DNA from: Bacteroidetes bacterium UBA2364
GTDB taxonomy: Bacteria > Bacteroidota > Rhodothermia > Rhodothermales > UBA2364
Reading direction: 5' to 3'
DNA length: 32,058 bases
NCBI GenBank assembly: GCA_002344075.1
Contig: DDTM01000018.1
Location: 1-32,058 of the forward strand
In this document: piece by piece, positions 17,974-25,871 of the stretch
How positions within the stretch are numbered: the first letter of the stretch is position 1
Layout: the number at the start of each line of letters is the position of its first letter
Translations under genes and position numbers: made by a program
Notes under the pieces: model-generated
What the model was told of the DNA's origin: nothing
Database searches by the model: none
The model's input: only the letters and a program-made list of their open reading frames with translations

Positions 17974-18131
17974 GCGATATCGCCCCTACGGGGCTTTTAT
18001 TGTGTATCTCTACTTCGGTATAAGGCTCATCTGGTGCATTTCAAAACGTCCCAAGCCAGACAGACGGCACCTCTTTTGTAGGCTATGTAATATAAGTGCA
18101 TAGCATGAGTATTGATATTTTGAAACACCCC
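17974..18131. repeat. Possible degenerate interspersed noncoding repeat
   Basis: This stretch between mutS and the kinase gene has no ORF. It contains the perfect short hairpin GCCCC-TAC-GGGGC with a T-run (17982-18000). It also has inverted octamers TTTCAAAA and TTTTGAAA about 75 bases apart, and an arm reading GCATAGCATGAGTATTGATA close to the end. From memory this arrangement resembles noncoding interspersed repeats common between genes in Bacteroidota. I could not confirm a second copy in this window. Confidence 0.35.
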
Positions 18132-18150
18132 AATGATAAGCCTGCCTTTT

Positions 18151-19059
18151 CTATTCAAATTCTTTCATAGCAATATGCCAAGCCCCTTCAACTGGGGTGT
18201 GTTTAGCAGGAATAATGGCCCAAGAGACTAGTTTTGCAGCTAAGATTTCATGCAATTGATTTCGATAAAACTCATTATTATATAGTCCTCCAATAAATGA
18301 GACCTGATGCTCTAATTGTGTATTGTAGCGGTGTGCCAGTCGGTAAATGTGCGCAACAATTCCATTGGCTTGTTGGTAAATAATGTCCACAGCAGGCGCA
18401 TCTCCCATTTCGGCGGCCTCAAGCACCAATGGAGCAATATGCTGAATAGGGCGCTGGCTGCGATAGACATAATCCAGCAACGTGGCACGATTCGACATTT
18501 GAAGCCGTTCTGCAAACAACTGCCTCAACAACGGGTGCTCTTGCTCATCCATTGCATGTGCCACAGCCTTAAGACCGGCCAACCCGATAGCCATACCACT
18601 CCCTTCATCTCCAATCAGATACCCCCATGCACCTGTGTTTACCAAACGGCCTTCGCGGGTTTTGCCAAGCACATTTGAACCCGTCCCTACAATTGTGAGC
18701 AAGCCACTTTCCCCCTCTAATGCACCTTCAAGGGCAATATTGGCATCGTTTAGCAATCGAAAGGGTAAACCAAGTGCTTCCGAAACCTCCCGTTCGAGAA
18801 CAGGGGTGAGGGCATTGGGCATATCCGAAGTCCCTGCTCCGGCTGCTCCGGCACAAATTCCCCCAACCCGAAGATCAGGGAATGCCTCGATTGCGCGGGT
18901 AACCAACGAAAGGAGAATTTCTTTCGCTCGTTCTTTGGAAATCCGATAAAGATTAATTCCGGCATCCGAGATCGTAAAGTCACGCTTTTTATCTGGCGTT
19001 GCCCCCCAAAGGACGGTTTTGGTGCCCCCCGCATCAATACCAAAATAGACATTTTGCAT
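18151..19059 (-). CDS. BadF/BadG-type kinase, N-acetylglucosamine kinase-like
   Basis: A 302-residue ASKHA-fold kinase. It has phosphate 1 motif GIDAGGTKT at the N terminus, ICAGAAGAG, LNDANIALEGAL (likely catalytic Asp), phosphate 2 TIVGTGSNV and GDEGSGMAIG, followed by a helical C-terminal domain. This is the layout of GlcNAc/GlcN kinases in the BadF/BadG/BcrA/BcrD family, so phosphorylation of an amino sugar in the cytoplasm, for instance one recovered from cell wall, is likely. It is the last gene of a minus-strand run, starting 13 bases after the stop of the penicillin acylase-like gene. Confidence 0.85.
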   Translation of the reverse strand: MQNVYFGIDAGGTKTVLWGATPDKKRDFTISDAGINLYRISKERAKEILLSLVTRAIEAFPDLRVGGICAGAAGAGTSDMPNALTPVLEREVSEALGLPFRLLNDANIALEGALEGESGLLTIVGTGSNVLGKTREGRLVNTGAWGYLIGDEGSGMAIGLAGLKAVAHAMDEQEHPLLRQLFAERLQMSNRATLLDYVYRSQRPIQHIAPLVLEAAEMGDAPAVDIIYQQANGIVAHIYRLAHRYNTQLEHQVSFIGGLYNNEFYRNQLHEILAAKLVSWAIIPAKHTPVEGAWHIAMKEFE

Positions 19060-19072
19060 GGTATGTATATAT

Positions 19073-21211
19073 TTATTCTGCTGATATCAAGAGTGTTTTA
19101 CCAATCACTTCGACGTCTCGGCGCGAATCCAATTCAATGTATTGCTGACGATCAGGGATACTATACCGCGAGAGCATTTCTTCGTGAATCAGGTTGGCCC
19201 TTTGGATCATCCATGATTCTGAACTTCGATTCGCAAACCAACCCTCCCAAACCGAAGGAGATGGTAAATCGGTCAGCATTCGGGTTGCACGCCACTGAAG
19301 GGTGGTTGGATGACCAGAATGTGCCACCCGAACAGATGCAAAACGGGTTTGTGCGAGGTTGTGTCTGGACAAAGGAATAAATTGAGCCGACCAGATTGGA
19401 TAATATACCACCCCTGCCTGAGTAAGCCCCCATTGGAAGGAGCTAAAATCGCGGGGTGAGCTTTCCTTGTCCTTAAAACGACTGACCACCTTAATCAGGG
19501 TTTTTTTAAGTTTCGAGCTATTTTCTGCCGTTTTAGCCGAATCTGCACCCGCAAACATTGTCGAGTCTGGTTTAGGTATAAAGGACCATCCCCTGTAATA
19601 TTCAGCCATCCATGCATCAAAGACGGAGGCTGCAATGCTTTCGTTGCTAAAATCAAACTTCCAATTACGAAGGTACGTAAGGGCATCCTTCGCTGCATAG
19701 GTCAGATCTTTCCGTTTTTCCATCATACCCAAAAGACCCTTCACAGCCGGACGAACAAATGGGCTATAGGTATCCTGAAATTTTCCTAAGAATTGCTCAG
19801 GCAATAGCCCACTGGAGAGAACCTGCCGAAGACGAGTCGCGGAATGACTGGCCCAAGGGGTATCTGAAATTAACAAGCCACCCGGCAATTCTTCTCGAAC
19901 CAATGGGTTCCCACGTACCGACCATCTCCCGTCTTGGGTTAATAGAAGGCCATTTCCCTTGAATAAGTGGAAGTTCACCCCTGTAGTATCACCCATCAAC
20001 AAGTTCCTAAAGGCACTTTGATCACTTAGTGAGCGGAATCCAGGCCAATTCAACTTCCAGACAAAACCAACGGTAGTATCTCGCTCAACCAGCAAGGTAT
20101 CCCGAACCAATTTTTTGTATTTCTTTTTAAAGGACTCTGGCAAGAAGAAAGAATTCCCATTACTCCTGATGGTAATCAAAGATTCATTACCTTCCATATC
20201 CCTGACCACCCGATTTTCCGGCGCAACGAGGCTATCTGCTCCGGCGGGTAGGCGCTCTGCTGAAAAAGGACTGGTTAGAAGGAAATACCAAGACAACCGT
20301 TCATTACGCCCAGAAGGAAATAACAGGGTTCCGGGCACACTCACTACTTGGTTTTGCCCGATACCCCATTCGAGAATAGCTTCTTGAATCAAAGGCCACG
20401 CACTCGCCCCATATACATGGCGATGGAAAAAGTAGGTATCTCGGCTTTGACGAGTTACCCAAGCCAAACCATACTCAAAACCATGCAACCGCAGAAATTG
20501 CTTCACAACCTTCTGCTCGGCCATAAATTTTTCAAAAATCGGCTGTAGTGTATCCGCCGGAGTTTTTTTATACGGTTCAGTGCCAATCCAAGCCAACAAA
20601 TGCTCTACGGCCAAACTGTGCCACGGCTCCCAGCGCTTAGGCTTAAGCCCCGAAAGCAATAAATCGTCATTGACCTGTTCGTTTGGATGTTCTAAAACAG
20701 CATTAACTCCATTAGAATAGGCAATCAAACGATTTTTTTCTTCTGGTTTTAATTGTCGGTAAGCCGCATAAGCCAACCTTCCAATGCCCAAAGTTTTGGA
20801 TACACGGTCTATGATCGCCGTAGAATCTCCGGGAAACCATTGCCCCAATTCACCAAGGGCCACTTGTCTCCACACAGACATCGGTAACGCATGGCGCAAC
20901 GCATGGCTATAGCCAAGACCTGCCAAGCCATCGTTTTCAGAGGAAGCCCGAATGACCGGAATACGGTCTTTTCGCCATTCAACCGAGACATTACCCCGTA
21001 AGTTGGTAATTTTGACCTGAGCGCTGTAGTCGGTTCTAAATCCATACGAAAACCAAAAGGAGATCCCCAGTATAAAGAGACCAGCAATGGCTATGAGCAG
21101 CGATAAGGCAATAATATTTCTGAACCTATAAAACAACACAGTTAACTTGGTTTGATCAGAATTATAGAAATCTTTATTGATTTTTAAGGCGGAGCCAGTG
21201 CTCGAAAGCAA
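19073..21211 (-). CDS. Penicillin acylase-fold (Ntn hydrolase family) membrane protein lacking the catalytic nucleophile
   Basis: A 712-residue protein with an N-terminal membrane anchor (about 33-56, IIALSLLIAIAGLFILGISFWF) and a full-length penicillin acylase scaffold. Matching regions are VSVEWRKDRIPVIRA, ENDGLAGLGYSHA, the alpha-subunit helices, then VPGTLLFPSGRNERLSWYF and NWPGFRSLSDQSAF. Relatives self-cleave before a Ser in GSNAW, which becomes the N-terminal nucleophile. Here the aligned stretch is YGLAW (residues 247-251, 20459-20473), so Gly248 stands where Ser should be. Self-cleavage and amidase activity by the usual route are not expected. The TTG at 21211 overlaps the PolX-like gene by 38 bases; a GTG at 21139 would remove the overlap and keep the anchor. 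Confidence 0.8.
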   Translation of the reverse strand: MLSSTGSALKINKDFYNSDQTKLTVLFYRFRNIIALSLLIAIAGLFILGISFWFSYGFRTDYSAQVKITNLRGNVSVEWRKDRIPVIRASSENDGLAGLGYSHALRHALPMSVWRQVALGELGQWFPGDSTAIIDRVSKTLGIGRLAYAAYRQLKPEEKNRLIAYSNGVNAVLEHPNEQVNDDLLLSGLKPKRWEPWHSLAVEHLLAWIGTEPYKKTPADTLQPIFEKFMAEQKVVKQFLRLHGFEYGLAWVTRQSRDTYFFHRHVYGASAWPLIQEAILEWGIGQNQVVSVPGTLLFPSGRNERLSWYFLLTSPFSAERLPAGADSLVAPENRVVRDMEGNESLITIRSNGNSFFLPESFKKKYKKLVRDTLLVERDTTVGFVWKLNWPGFRSLSDQSAFRNLLMGDTTGVNFHLFKGNGLLLTQDGRWSVRGNPLVREELPGGLLISDTPWASHSATRLRQVLSSGLLPEQFLGKFQDTYSPFVRPAVKGLLGMMEKRKDLTYAAKDALTYLRNWKFDFSNESIAASVFDAWMAEYYRGWSFIPKPDSTMFAGADSAKTAENSSKLKKTLIKVVSRFKDKESSPRDFSSFQWGLTQAGVVYYPIWSAQFIPLSRHNLAQTRFASVRVAHSGHPTTLQWRATRMLTDLPSPSVWEGWFANRSSESWMIQRANLIHEEMLSRYSIPDRQQYIELDSRRDVEVIGKTLLISAE

Positions 21212-22853
21212 ACCGATCCATCGCGTTCAGACATAGATCGGTAGTCAGCCCGGCTTTTCGAGCTACTTCAATACCCCAGAACACATCTTGCAGCCCTTCT
21301 ATCGAATGCGCATCGGGGTTAATGGCGATGAAAACCCCTTTTTCCAAGGCATAAGGTATCCACGCCCAGTCCAAATCCAAGCGATAAGGATTTGCATTTA
21401 GCTCGATGGCGACACCATTGGCGGCACAGGCATCAATTATTTTATGATGATGCACCGGATATCCTTCTCTGGCCAACAACAAGCGTCCGGTAGGATGCCC
21501 CAGTATGGTGGTATAAGGATTTTCGATCGCGGTAATCAGCCGCTGTGTGGCTACGGCCTCTGTCATATTAAAGCCATTATGGATACTCGCCACCACCAAG
21601 TCAAAAGAAGTCAACACCTCGTCGGGGTAATCTAACGAACCATCGTTCAAAATATCACTTTCGATTCCCGAAAAAATGCGGAAGTTCGTTCCCTTTGCTG
21701 CATATGCGGCATTTCGATCGGCAATTTCACGCTGTTGTTCCATAACCCGTTCTATGCTCATTCCATTGGCCACTGCCAAAGAACGGCTATGGTCACACGC
21801 GCCATAGTATTCCAAGCCTAAATGCCGCGCAGTTTCGGCCATTTTTTCCAAAGAATGCGCACCATCACTATAGGTAGAATGGTTGTGTAAGGTTCCTCGA
21901 AGGTCGCTAACTTCTATGAGTTTGGGCAACGTATTTGTTTCAGCCCAAGACAAAGCGGATGCCAAATCGCGCAACTCCGGAGATACAAAAGCCAATCCAG
22001 CCCTTTGGAATAACTTCTCTTCCACTTCTACCTCTGGAAGCCCACCCATTTTTTGTATCATTGCTTCAACAAAACGTTGCGGCCCCGTTCTCACGAGGCA
22101 TTCAGTACCAAAAGCGGCCTCTGGAATCCATACCACCTCCACCTCAAAACCATCTTCGAGGTTAAACCGCCATGTATGTGGATTTGTTTGCCGCACCGGA
22201 ATCCCGATAGCCTCAAATGCAGGAGCAATTACAGCCTCCGAGGTTGCCTGAATTAATACCGCAAGTTCCGAGATTGTTGGCATTTTTCGGCGAAAATCTC
22301 CGGTCATCACACACACTTCGATGCCAGATTGTTGTTCAAGTGCGTCCAACAAGGGCATCAACATACGATAAACCGTAGCATACCGCCGTTGGGCACGGTA
22401 AGACTCTAAGCGCAGGGTACTTTCCAAGAGTTGTTCCTGCGATTTTTTACCAAATCCCTCTGCATTTACCAACCGATTTTCCCGTGCCGCAACTGCCAAT
22501 TCGCCAACAGAAGTAATGCCCAATGATTGCCATAAACTCCGAACCTTTTTAACGCCAAGTCCTTTTATTTGAAGCAATTCAGGCAAGCCGGGAGGGAGTT
22601 TAGCCACCAATTCCGCCCGCTGCGGCAACGATCCGGTATCCAATAAAACTTCAATGTCTTTGGCGAGTCCACTACCAATACCCTGCACCCCTGTCAATGC
22701 GCCCGCCGTCGCTAAGTCTTTTACCTGCTCTGGCAACCGTTGTAAAAGACGGGCTGCATTCGCAAAAGCCCTCGCCCGAAACGGATTCCCCCCCGTAAGT
22801 TCCAACAGATCCGCCACTTCCTGTAAAGACTTGGCAATTTGTTTATTCGTCAT
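21174..22853 (-). CDS. PolX-like protein: helix-hairpin-helix, degenerate polymerase X palm, intact PHP nuclease domain
   Basis: About 559 residues from the ATG at 22853 (a TTG at 22880 is the frame limit). Order: PolX 8-kDa-like domain (KSLQEVADLLELTGGNPFRARAFANAARLL), two helix-hairpin-helix motifs (GVQGIGSGLAKDI, QIKGLGVKKVRSL), palm, PHP domain. The palm motif of active PolX, GSYRRGKETxGDxD, reads TGDFRRKMPTISELA here (SELA at residues 195-198), and the third Asp (VDLRVV) is Glu (EVEVVWI). The polymerase site thus appears dead. The PHP site is complete: LHNHSTYSDG, CDHS, GIESDIL, ASIHN, LGHPTGR, NPDAHS. This suggests a PHP nuclease with a DNA-binding, non-polymerising front half. It is probably the first gene of a run with the penicillin acylase-like and kinase genes. 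Confidence 0.88.
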   Translation of the reverse strand: MTNKQIAKSLQEVADLLELTGGNPFRARAFANAARLLQRLPEQVKDLATAGALTGVQGIGSGLAKDIEVLLDTGSLPQRAELVAKLPPGLPELLQIKGLGVKKVRSLWQSLGITSVGELAVAARENRLVNAEGFGKKSQEQLLESTLRLESYRAQRRYATVYRMLMPLLDALEQQSGIEVCVMTGDFRRKMPTISELAVLIQATSEAVIAPAFEAIGIPVRQTNPHTWRFNLEDGFEVEVVWIPEAAFGTECLVRTGPQRFVEAMIQKMGGLPEVEVEEKLFQRAGLAFVSPELRDLASALSWAETNTLPKLIEVSDLRGTLHNHSTYSDGAHSLEKMAETARHLGLEYYGACDHSRSLAVANGMSIERVMEQQREIADRNAAYAAKGTNFRIFSGIESDILNDGSLDYPDEVLTSFDLVVASIHNGFNMTEAVATQRLITAIENPYTTILGHPTGRLLLAREGYPVHHHKIIDACAANGVAIELNANPYRLDLDWAWIPYALEKGVFIAINPDAHSIEGLQDVFWGIEVARKAGLTTDLCLNAMDRFAFEHWLRLKNQ

Positions 22854-23054
22854 GACAAACAGTTTGTGAGGAAGCAACAATTATTTGGTAAATTGTGTAT
22901 CTTCTTTGTTTAATCTTTGCTCAGATGAATTACTGGCTGGGCCAAACAATCTAAAGCCAACTGTTTGAACCAGCAACAAATTAAGAAAAACTTGCCCTGC
23001 ACCACAGAACAAGTCCTTTTCTTTTCCGTAATTCCTGAACAATTTTGTTCTTTA

Positions 23055-23090
23055 GGGGAAAGACGACAAGCCAGATAACGTCTTTTCTCC
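23055..23090 (+). other. Stem-loop in the leader of the GT2 gene
   Basis: AAAGACG at 23059-23065 pairs exactly with CGTCTTT at 23079-23085 across a 13-base loop, with weaker GGGG/CTCC pairing outside. It ends 25 bases before the ATG at 23116. A palindrome GAACAA-TT-TTGTTC lies just upstream at 23037-23050. Role unknown. Confidence 0.35.
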
Positions 23091-23115
23091 ATTCCGTTCA
23101 TCAATCTTTACCAAA

Positions 23116-23925
23116 ATGATGTACGAAACCTTGCACGTCGTACCAGAGACGCTGGAAGAGGTTTTGGCGACCTTTCGTGTCTTGCCACAAACCAGTATCA
23201 TTATTCCTACCCTAAACGAGGAGAAAATTTTAAAAAATTTACTCCACTCTTTCCCACCGGAAATGAGACGACGTTTGGGCCTCGAAGTTATCGTTTCTGA
23301 CGGCGGCTCTACCGACAAGACCGTCGAAATTGCTCGGAAATATGCCGACAAAGTGGTTGAACACACCGATGCTCGCCCACAAACGATTTCTGAAGGCCGC
23401 AATGCAGGTGCAGCAGTAGCACAAGGTGATGTCTTGATCTTTTTTAATGCAGATGTCCGTTTCCCTGTACGGATGGAACCATTCTTGCGGGAATTAACCG
23501 AAGCTGCAGGCATAGAAGGAGCCGCAACCTGCCGAGTAACGGTCCATCCGGAAGAAGCCAATTGGAAAGATCATTTGGTCTTGGGCAGTTGTAATGCCTA
23601 TTTCTGGTTTCTGAATAGAATCGGATTAGGTATGGGACGCGGCGAGTGCCACGCCATTGCCGCCCGAACATTCAGGCTACTGGGTGGTTATAGGACAGAC
23701 TTGGTTGCCGGAGAAGATTTTGATTTATTTAAGCGGATTGCACACCACGCCAGACAACAAAACAAAGCAGGCATCCGTTTTCTTTGGCAGTGGACGCTTT
23801 ACGAAGACCCACGACGGTATCGGGCTATTGGATATGCCCGCACCATGCTCAAGTGGTTCCAGAATGCGGCCTCCATCACGCTTTTTAACCGGTCAGTCTC
23901 TAAAGAATGGACACCATTCCGGTAA
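23116..23925 (+). CDS. Family 2 glycosyltransferase
   Basis: A 269-residue GT-A fold enzyme. The nucleotide-binding start is TSIIIPTLNEEKILKNLLHSF, followed by EVIVSDGGSTDKTVEIA and GRNAGAAVAQGDVLIFFNADVRFP, where NAD stands in the DxD metal-binding position. GMGRGECHAIAARTFRLLGGYR and AGEDFDLFKRI (ED motif, likely catalytic base) complete it. There are no clear membrane helices, so it is cytoplasmic or peripheral. It resembles the short GT2 proteins seen in isolated or pigment/glycolipid contexts; donor and acceptor cannot be read. Start ATG 23116 (a second ATG follows at once). The leader carries a stem-loop, and the gene is divergent from the PolX-like gene. Confidence 0.88.
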   Translation: MMYETLHVVPETLEEVLATFRVLPQTSIIIPTLNEEKILKNLLHSFPPEMRRRLGLEVIVSDGGSTDKTVEIARKYADKVVEHTDARPQTISEGRNAGAAVAQGDVLIFFNADVRFPVRMEPFLRELTEAAGIEGAATCRVTVHPEEANWKDHLVLGSCNAYFWFLNRIGLGMGRGECHAIAARTFRLLGGYRTDLVAGEDFDLFKRIAHHARQQNKAGIRFLWQWTLYEDPRRYRAIGYARTMLKWFQNAASITLFNRSVSKEWTPFR

Positions 23926-24034
23926 AGGCTGTTACTTTACAGATGAAAGAACGTCTAAACTGAAGCACTATTTTCGGCTTGTATTCAGGCACAAAACAAT
24001 ATCTACATAACCATTTTTCACTTTGAAAATCCAT

Positions 24035-25717
24035 ATGCGCTTAACCAAAAAATTTTCTTACATCGGAGCCGGTATCCTCATTGCAGGCTTTTTCTTTGGA
24101 ATGGGTATTCAAAAAGTCTTTTCCGGAGACGATGTGGTCCAAAGTCTGCAAAAACTGGATCAAGCATTTTCACTAATCAACCAGCAATATGTGGATGATG
24201 TGGATTCGGGCAAACTTGCCGAAAATGCAATCGAAGGGATGCTGAAGGGTTTAGATCCCCATTCCGTATATATTGATGCCAAACGCATGAAGCGCGTCCG
24301 CGAAGAATTTGATGCGTCCTTTGAGGGCATTGGTATTTTCTTTGACTTCGTGGATGAAACCTTGATGGTACAACAAGTGATTTCGGATGGACCTTCCGAA
24401 AAAGCTGGTCTAAAGGCAGGTGACTTCATCATGATGGTGGATGACAAAGAAACCAAAGGCTGGAAAAATGAAGACGTGCAAGCCCATCTTAAAGGTCCCA
24501 AAGGGACGAAGGTGACGCTCAAAATCCGTCGAAATGGCGTGGATACACCCTTAACATTTGACATCACCCGCGATACCATACCGTTTTATACGGTCACAGC
24601 TAAGCACATGATAGACGATAAGACTGGGTATATCAACCTTGAGCGCTTCGCTCGCACTTCTTATCAGGAAGTGGCGGAAGCAATGAATCAATTACGTGGT
24701 TTAGGGATGGAGCGCCTCGTGCTGGATTTACGTAACAACCGAGGAGGTTACATGGAAATGGCCGTCCGAATTGTGGATGAATTACTCCCTGCAAATAAAA
24801 TGATTGTCTATACCAAGAGTCGTATCCAGTCCTTTAATGAGCAATACCGCTCGACTTCTCGGGGTAGCTTTGAAAAAATGCCCGTCATTGTCTTGGTTAA
24901 CTCCGGATCGGCTTCTGCCAGCGAGATTGTTGCAGGGGCGCTTCAAGATCACGACCGCGCCCTTGTAGTGGGTGAGCGGACATTTGGAAAAGGATTGGTG
25001 CAGCGCCAGTTTGAATTATTGGATGGATCGGTTATGCAAATGACCATTTCTCGGTATTTCACTCCTTCAGGACGACTCATTCAAACACCCTACGCCGATG
25101 GAGACCAAGAAGCCTACTATAAATCCAAATTAGACATCGAACGGAAGAACAAGGGTGTTCTACGAAAAGAGGATCTGATTTCTCAGGCGCCAGATTCTCT
25201 TAAATACAAAACCACTAACGGACGCACGGTTCTGGGCGGCGGAGGTATTTTACCAGATATTATCCTTCCTGACTCGCTGGGGATGCCCAAACCCCTTGTT
25301 ATTGCCCTCATTCGGAATAGCGTGGAAGACGATTTTACAGGACACTGGCTGAACCAACATCCGGAATTCAGAACCCAATGGACCTCTAAGAAGAATGATT
25401 TCATTACAAACTTCCGGATTACGGATGCCATGTTGAATGAATTCTGGAGCTATACTACCAATAAAAAAGGCTTTAAGTTTATTGAAAACAATAAATCTGT
25501 CACCCTAAATACGGCTGATGAAAAACGTAAGACCTTTACTAAAAAAGAACAGTTAGAGAACCGAGAGGTGGTTGAGGTGCGTATTAAGGCTTTACTTGCC
25601 CGTCGTCTTTGGGATTTGGATGCGTCCGTGCAAGTTTTTCATAAGTTAGACCTAACATTAGCCGAAGCCCTAAGGAATTGGGACAAAGCTTCTAATTTTG
25701 CTCAATCCTATCGTTAG
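24035..25717 (+). CDS. S41 family C-terminal processing protease (CtpA type)
   Basis: About 560 residues. An N-terminal signal or anchor (about 8-30, YIGAGILIAGFFFGMGIQKVF) is followed by a helical region (QQYVDDVDSGKLAENAIEGMLKGLDPHSVYI), a PDZ domain (GIGIFFDFVDETLMVQQVISDGPSEKAGLKAGD) and the S41 core. The Ser-Lys dyad is Ser294 in SGSASASEIV and Lys319 in GERTFGKGLVQ, 25 residues apart as in the family. The C-terminal 150 residues are an extra helical region. It cleaves C-terminal tails of envelope proteins in the periplasm. A TTG at 24023 is in frame, but the ATG at 24035 (MRLTKKFSYIGAG) gives the better signal sequence. A strong terminator follows. Confidence 0.93.
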   Translation: MRLTKKFSYIGAGILIAGFFFGMGIQKVFSGDDVVQSLQKLDQAFSLINQQYVDDVDSGKLAENAIEGMLKGLDPHSVYIDAKRMKRVREEFDASFEGIGIFFDFVDETLMVQQVISDGPSEKAGLKAGDFIMMVDDKETKGWKNEDVQAHLKGPKGTKVTLKIRRNGVDTPLTFDITRDTIPFYTVTAKHMIDDKTGYINLERFARTSYQEVAEAMNQLRGLGMERLVLDLRNNRGGYMEMAVRIVDELLPANKMIVYTKSRIQSFNEQYRSTSRGSFEKMPVIVLVNSGSASASEIVAGALQDHDRALVVGERTFGKGLVQRQFELLDGSVMQMTISRYFTPSGRLIQTPYADGDQEAYYKSKLDIERKNKGVLRKEDLISQAPDSLKYKTTNGRTVLGGGGILPDIILPDSLGMPKPLVIALIRNSVEDDFTGHWLNQHPEFRTQWTSKKNDFITNFRITDAMLNEFWSYTTNKKGFKFIENNKSVTLNTADEKRKTFTKKEQLENREVVEVRIKALLARRLWDLDASVQVFHKLDLTLAEALRNWDKASNFAQSYR

Positions 25718-25740
25718 GCGCCTCAGGGATTTAATGTTTG

Positions 25741-25766
25741 AAGGCTCCTTTACGGGGCCTTTTTTA
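25741..25766 (+). terminator. Rho-independent terminator after the S41 protease
   Basis: AAGGCTCC (25741-25748) pairs with GGGGCCTT (25754-25761), one T-G pair, loop TTTAC, followed by a T-run. It is 24 bases past the stop at 25717. Confidence 0.85.
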
Positions 25767-25871
25767 TTCCCTAACCGCTTTCACTGATATTTGCCAAAAT
25801 CACGTGGCCTAAGCGGTTATATTGCACAACTCTTCCCCTGCTTTTATTTCATTTATTACTCTTTATCCCTG

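Noticed and set aside
17982..18000. GCCCC/GGGGC hairpin as terminator for the kinase or mutS
   Set aside because: The T-run is on the plus strand while both neighbours are on the minus strand, and no plus-strand gene precedes it.
22910..23104. Minus-strand 64-residue ORF between the PolX-like and GT2 genes
   Set aside because: No recognisable sequence or initiation signal. The region looks like the shared promoter and leader.
25791..25871. TTG-initiated N-terminal extension of the isocitrate dehydrogenase
   Set aside because: The 27 extra residues are hydrophobic and unlike the family. The ATG at 25872 gives the canonical first strand.
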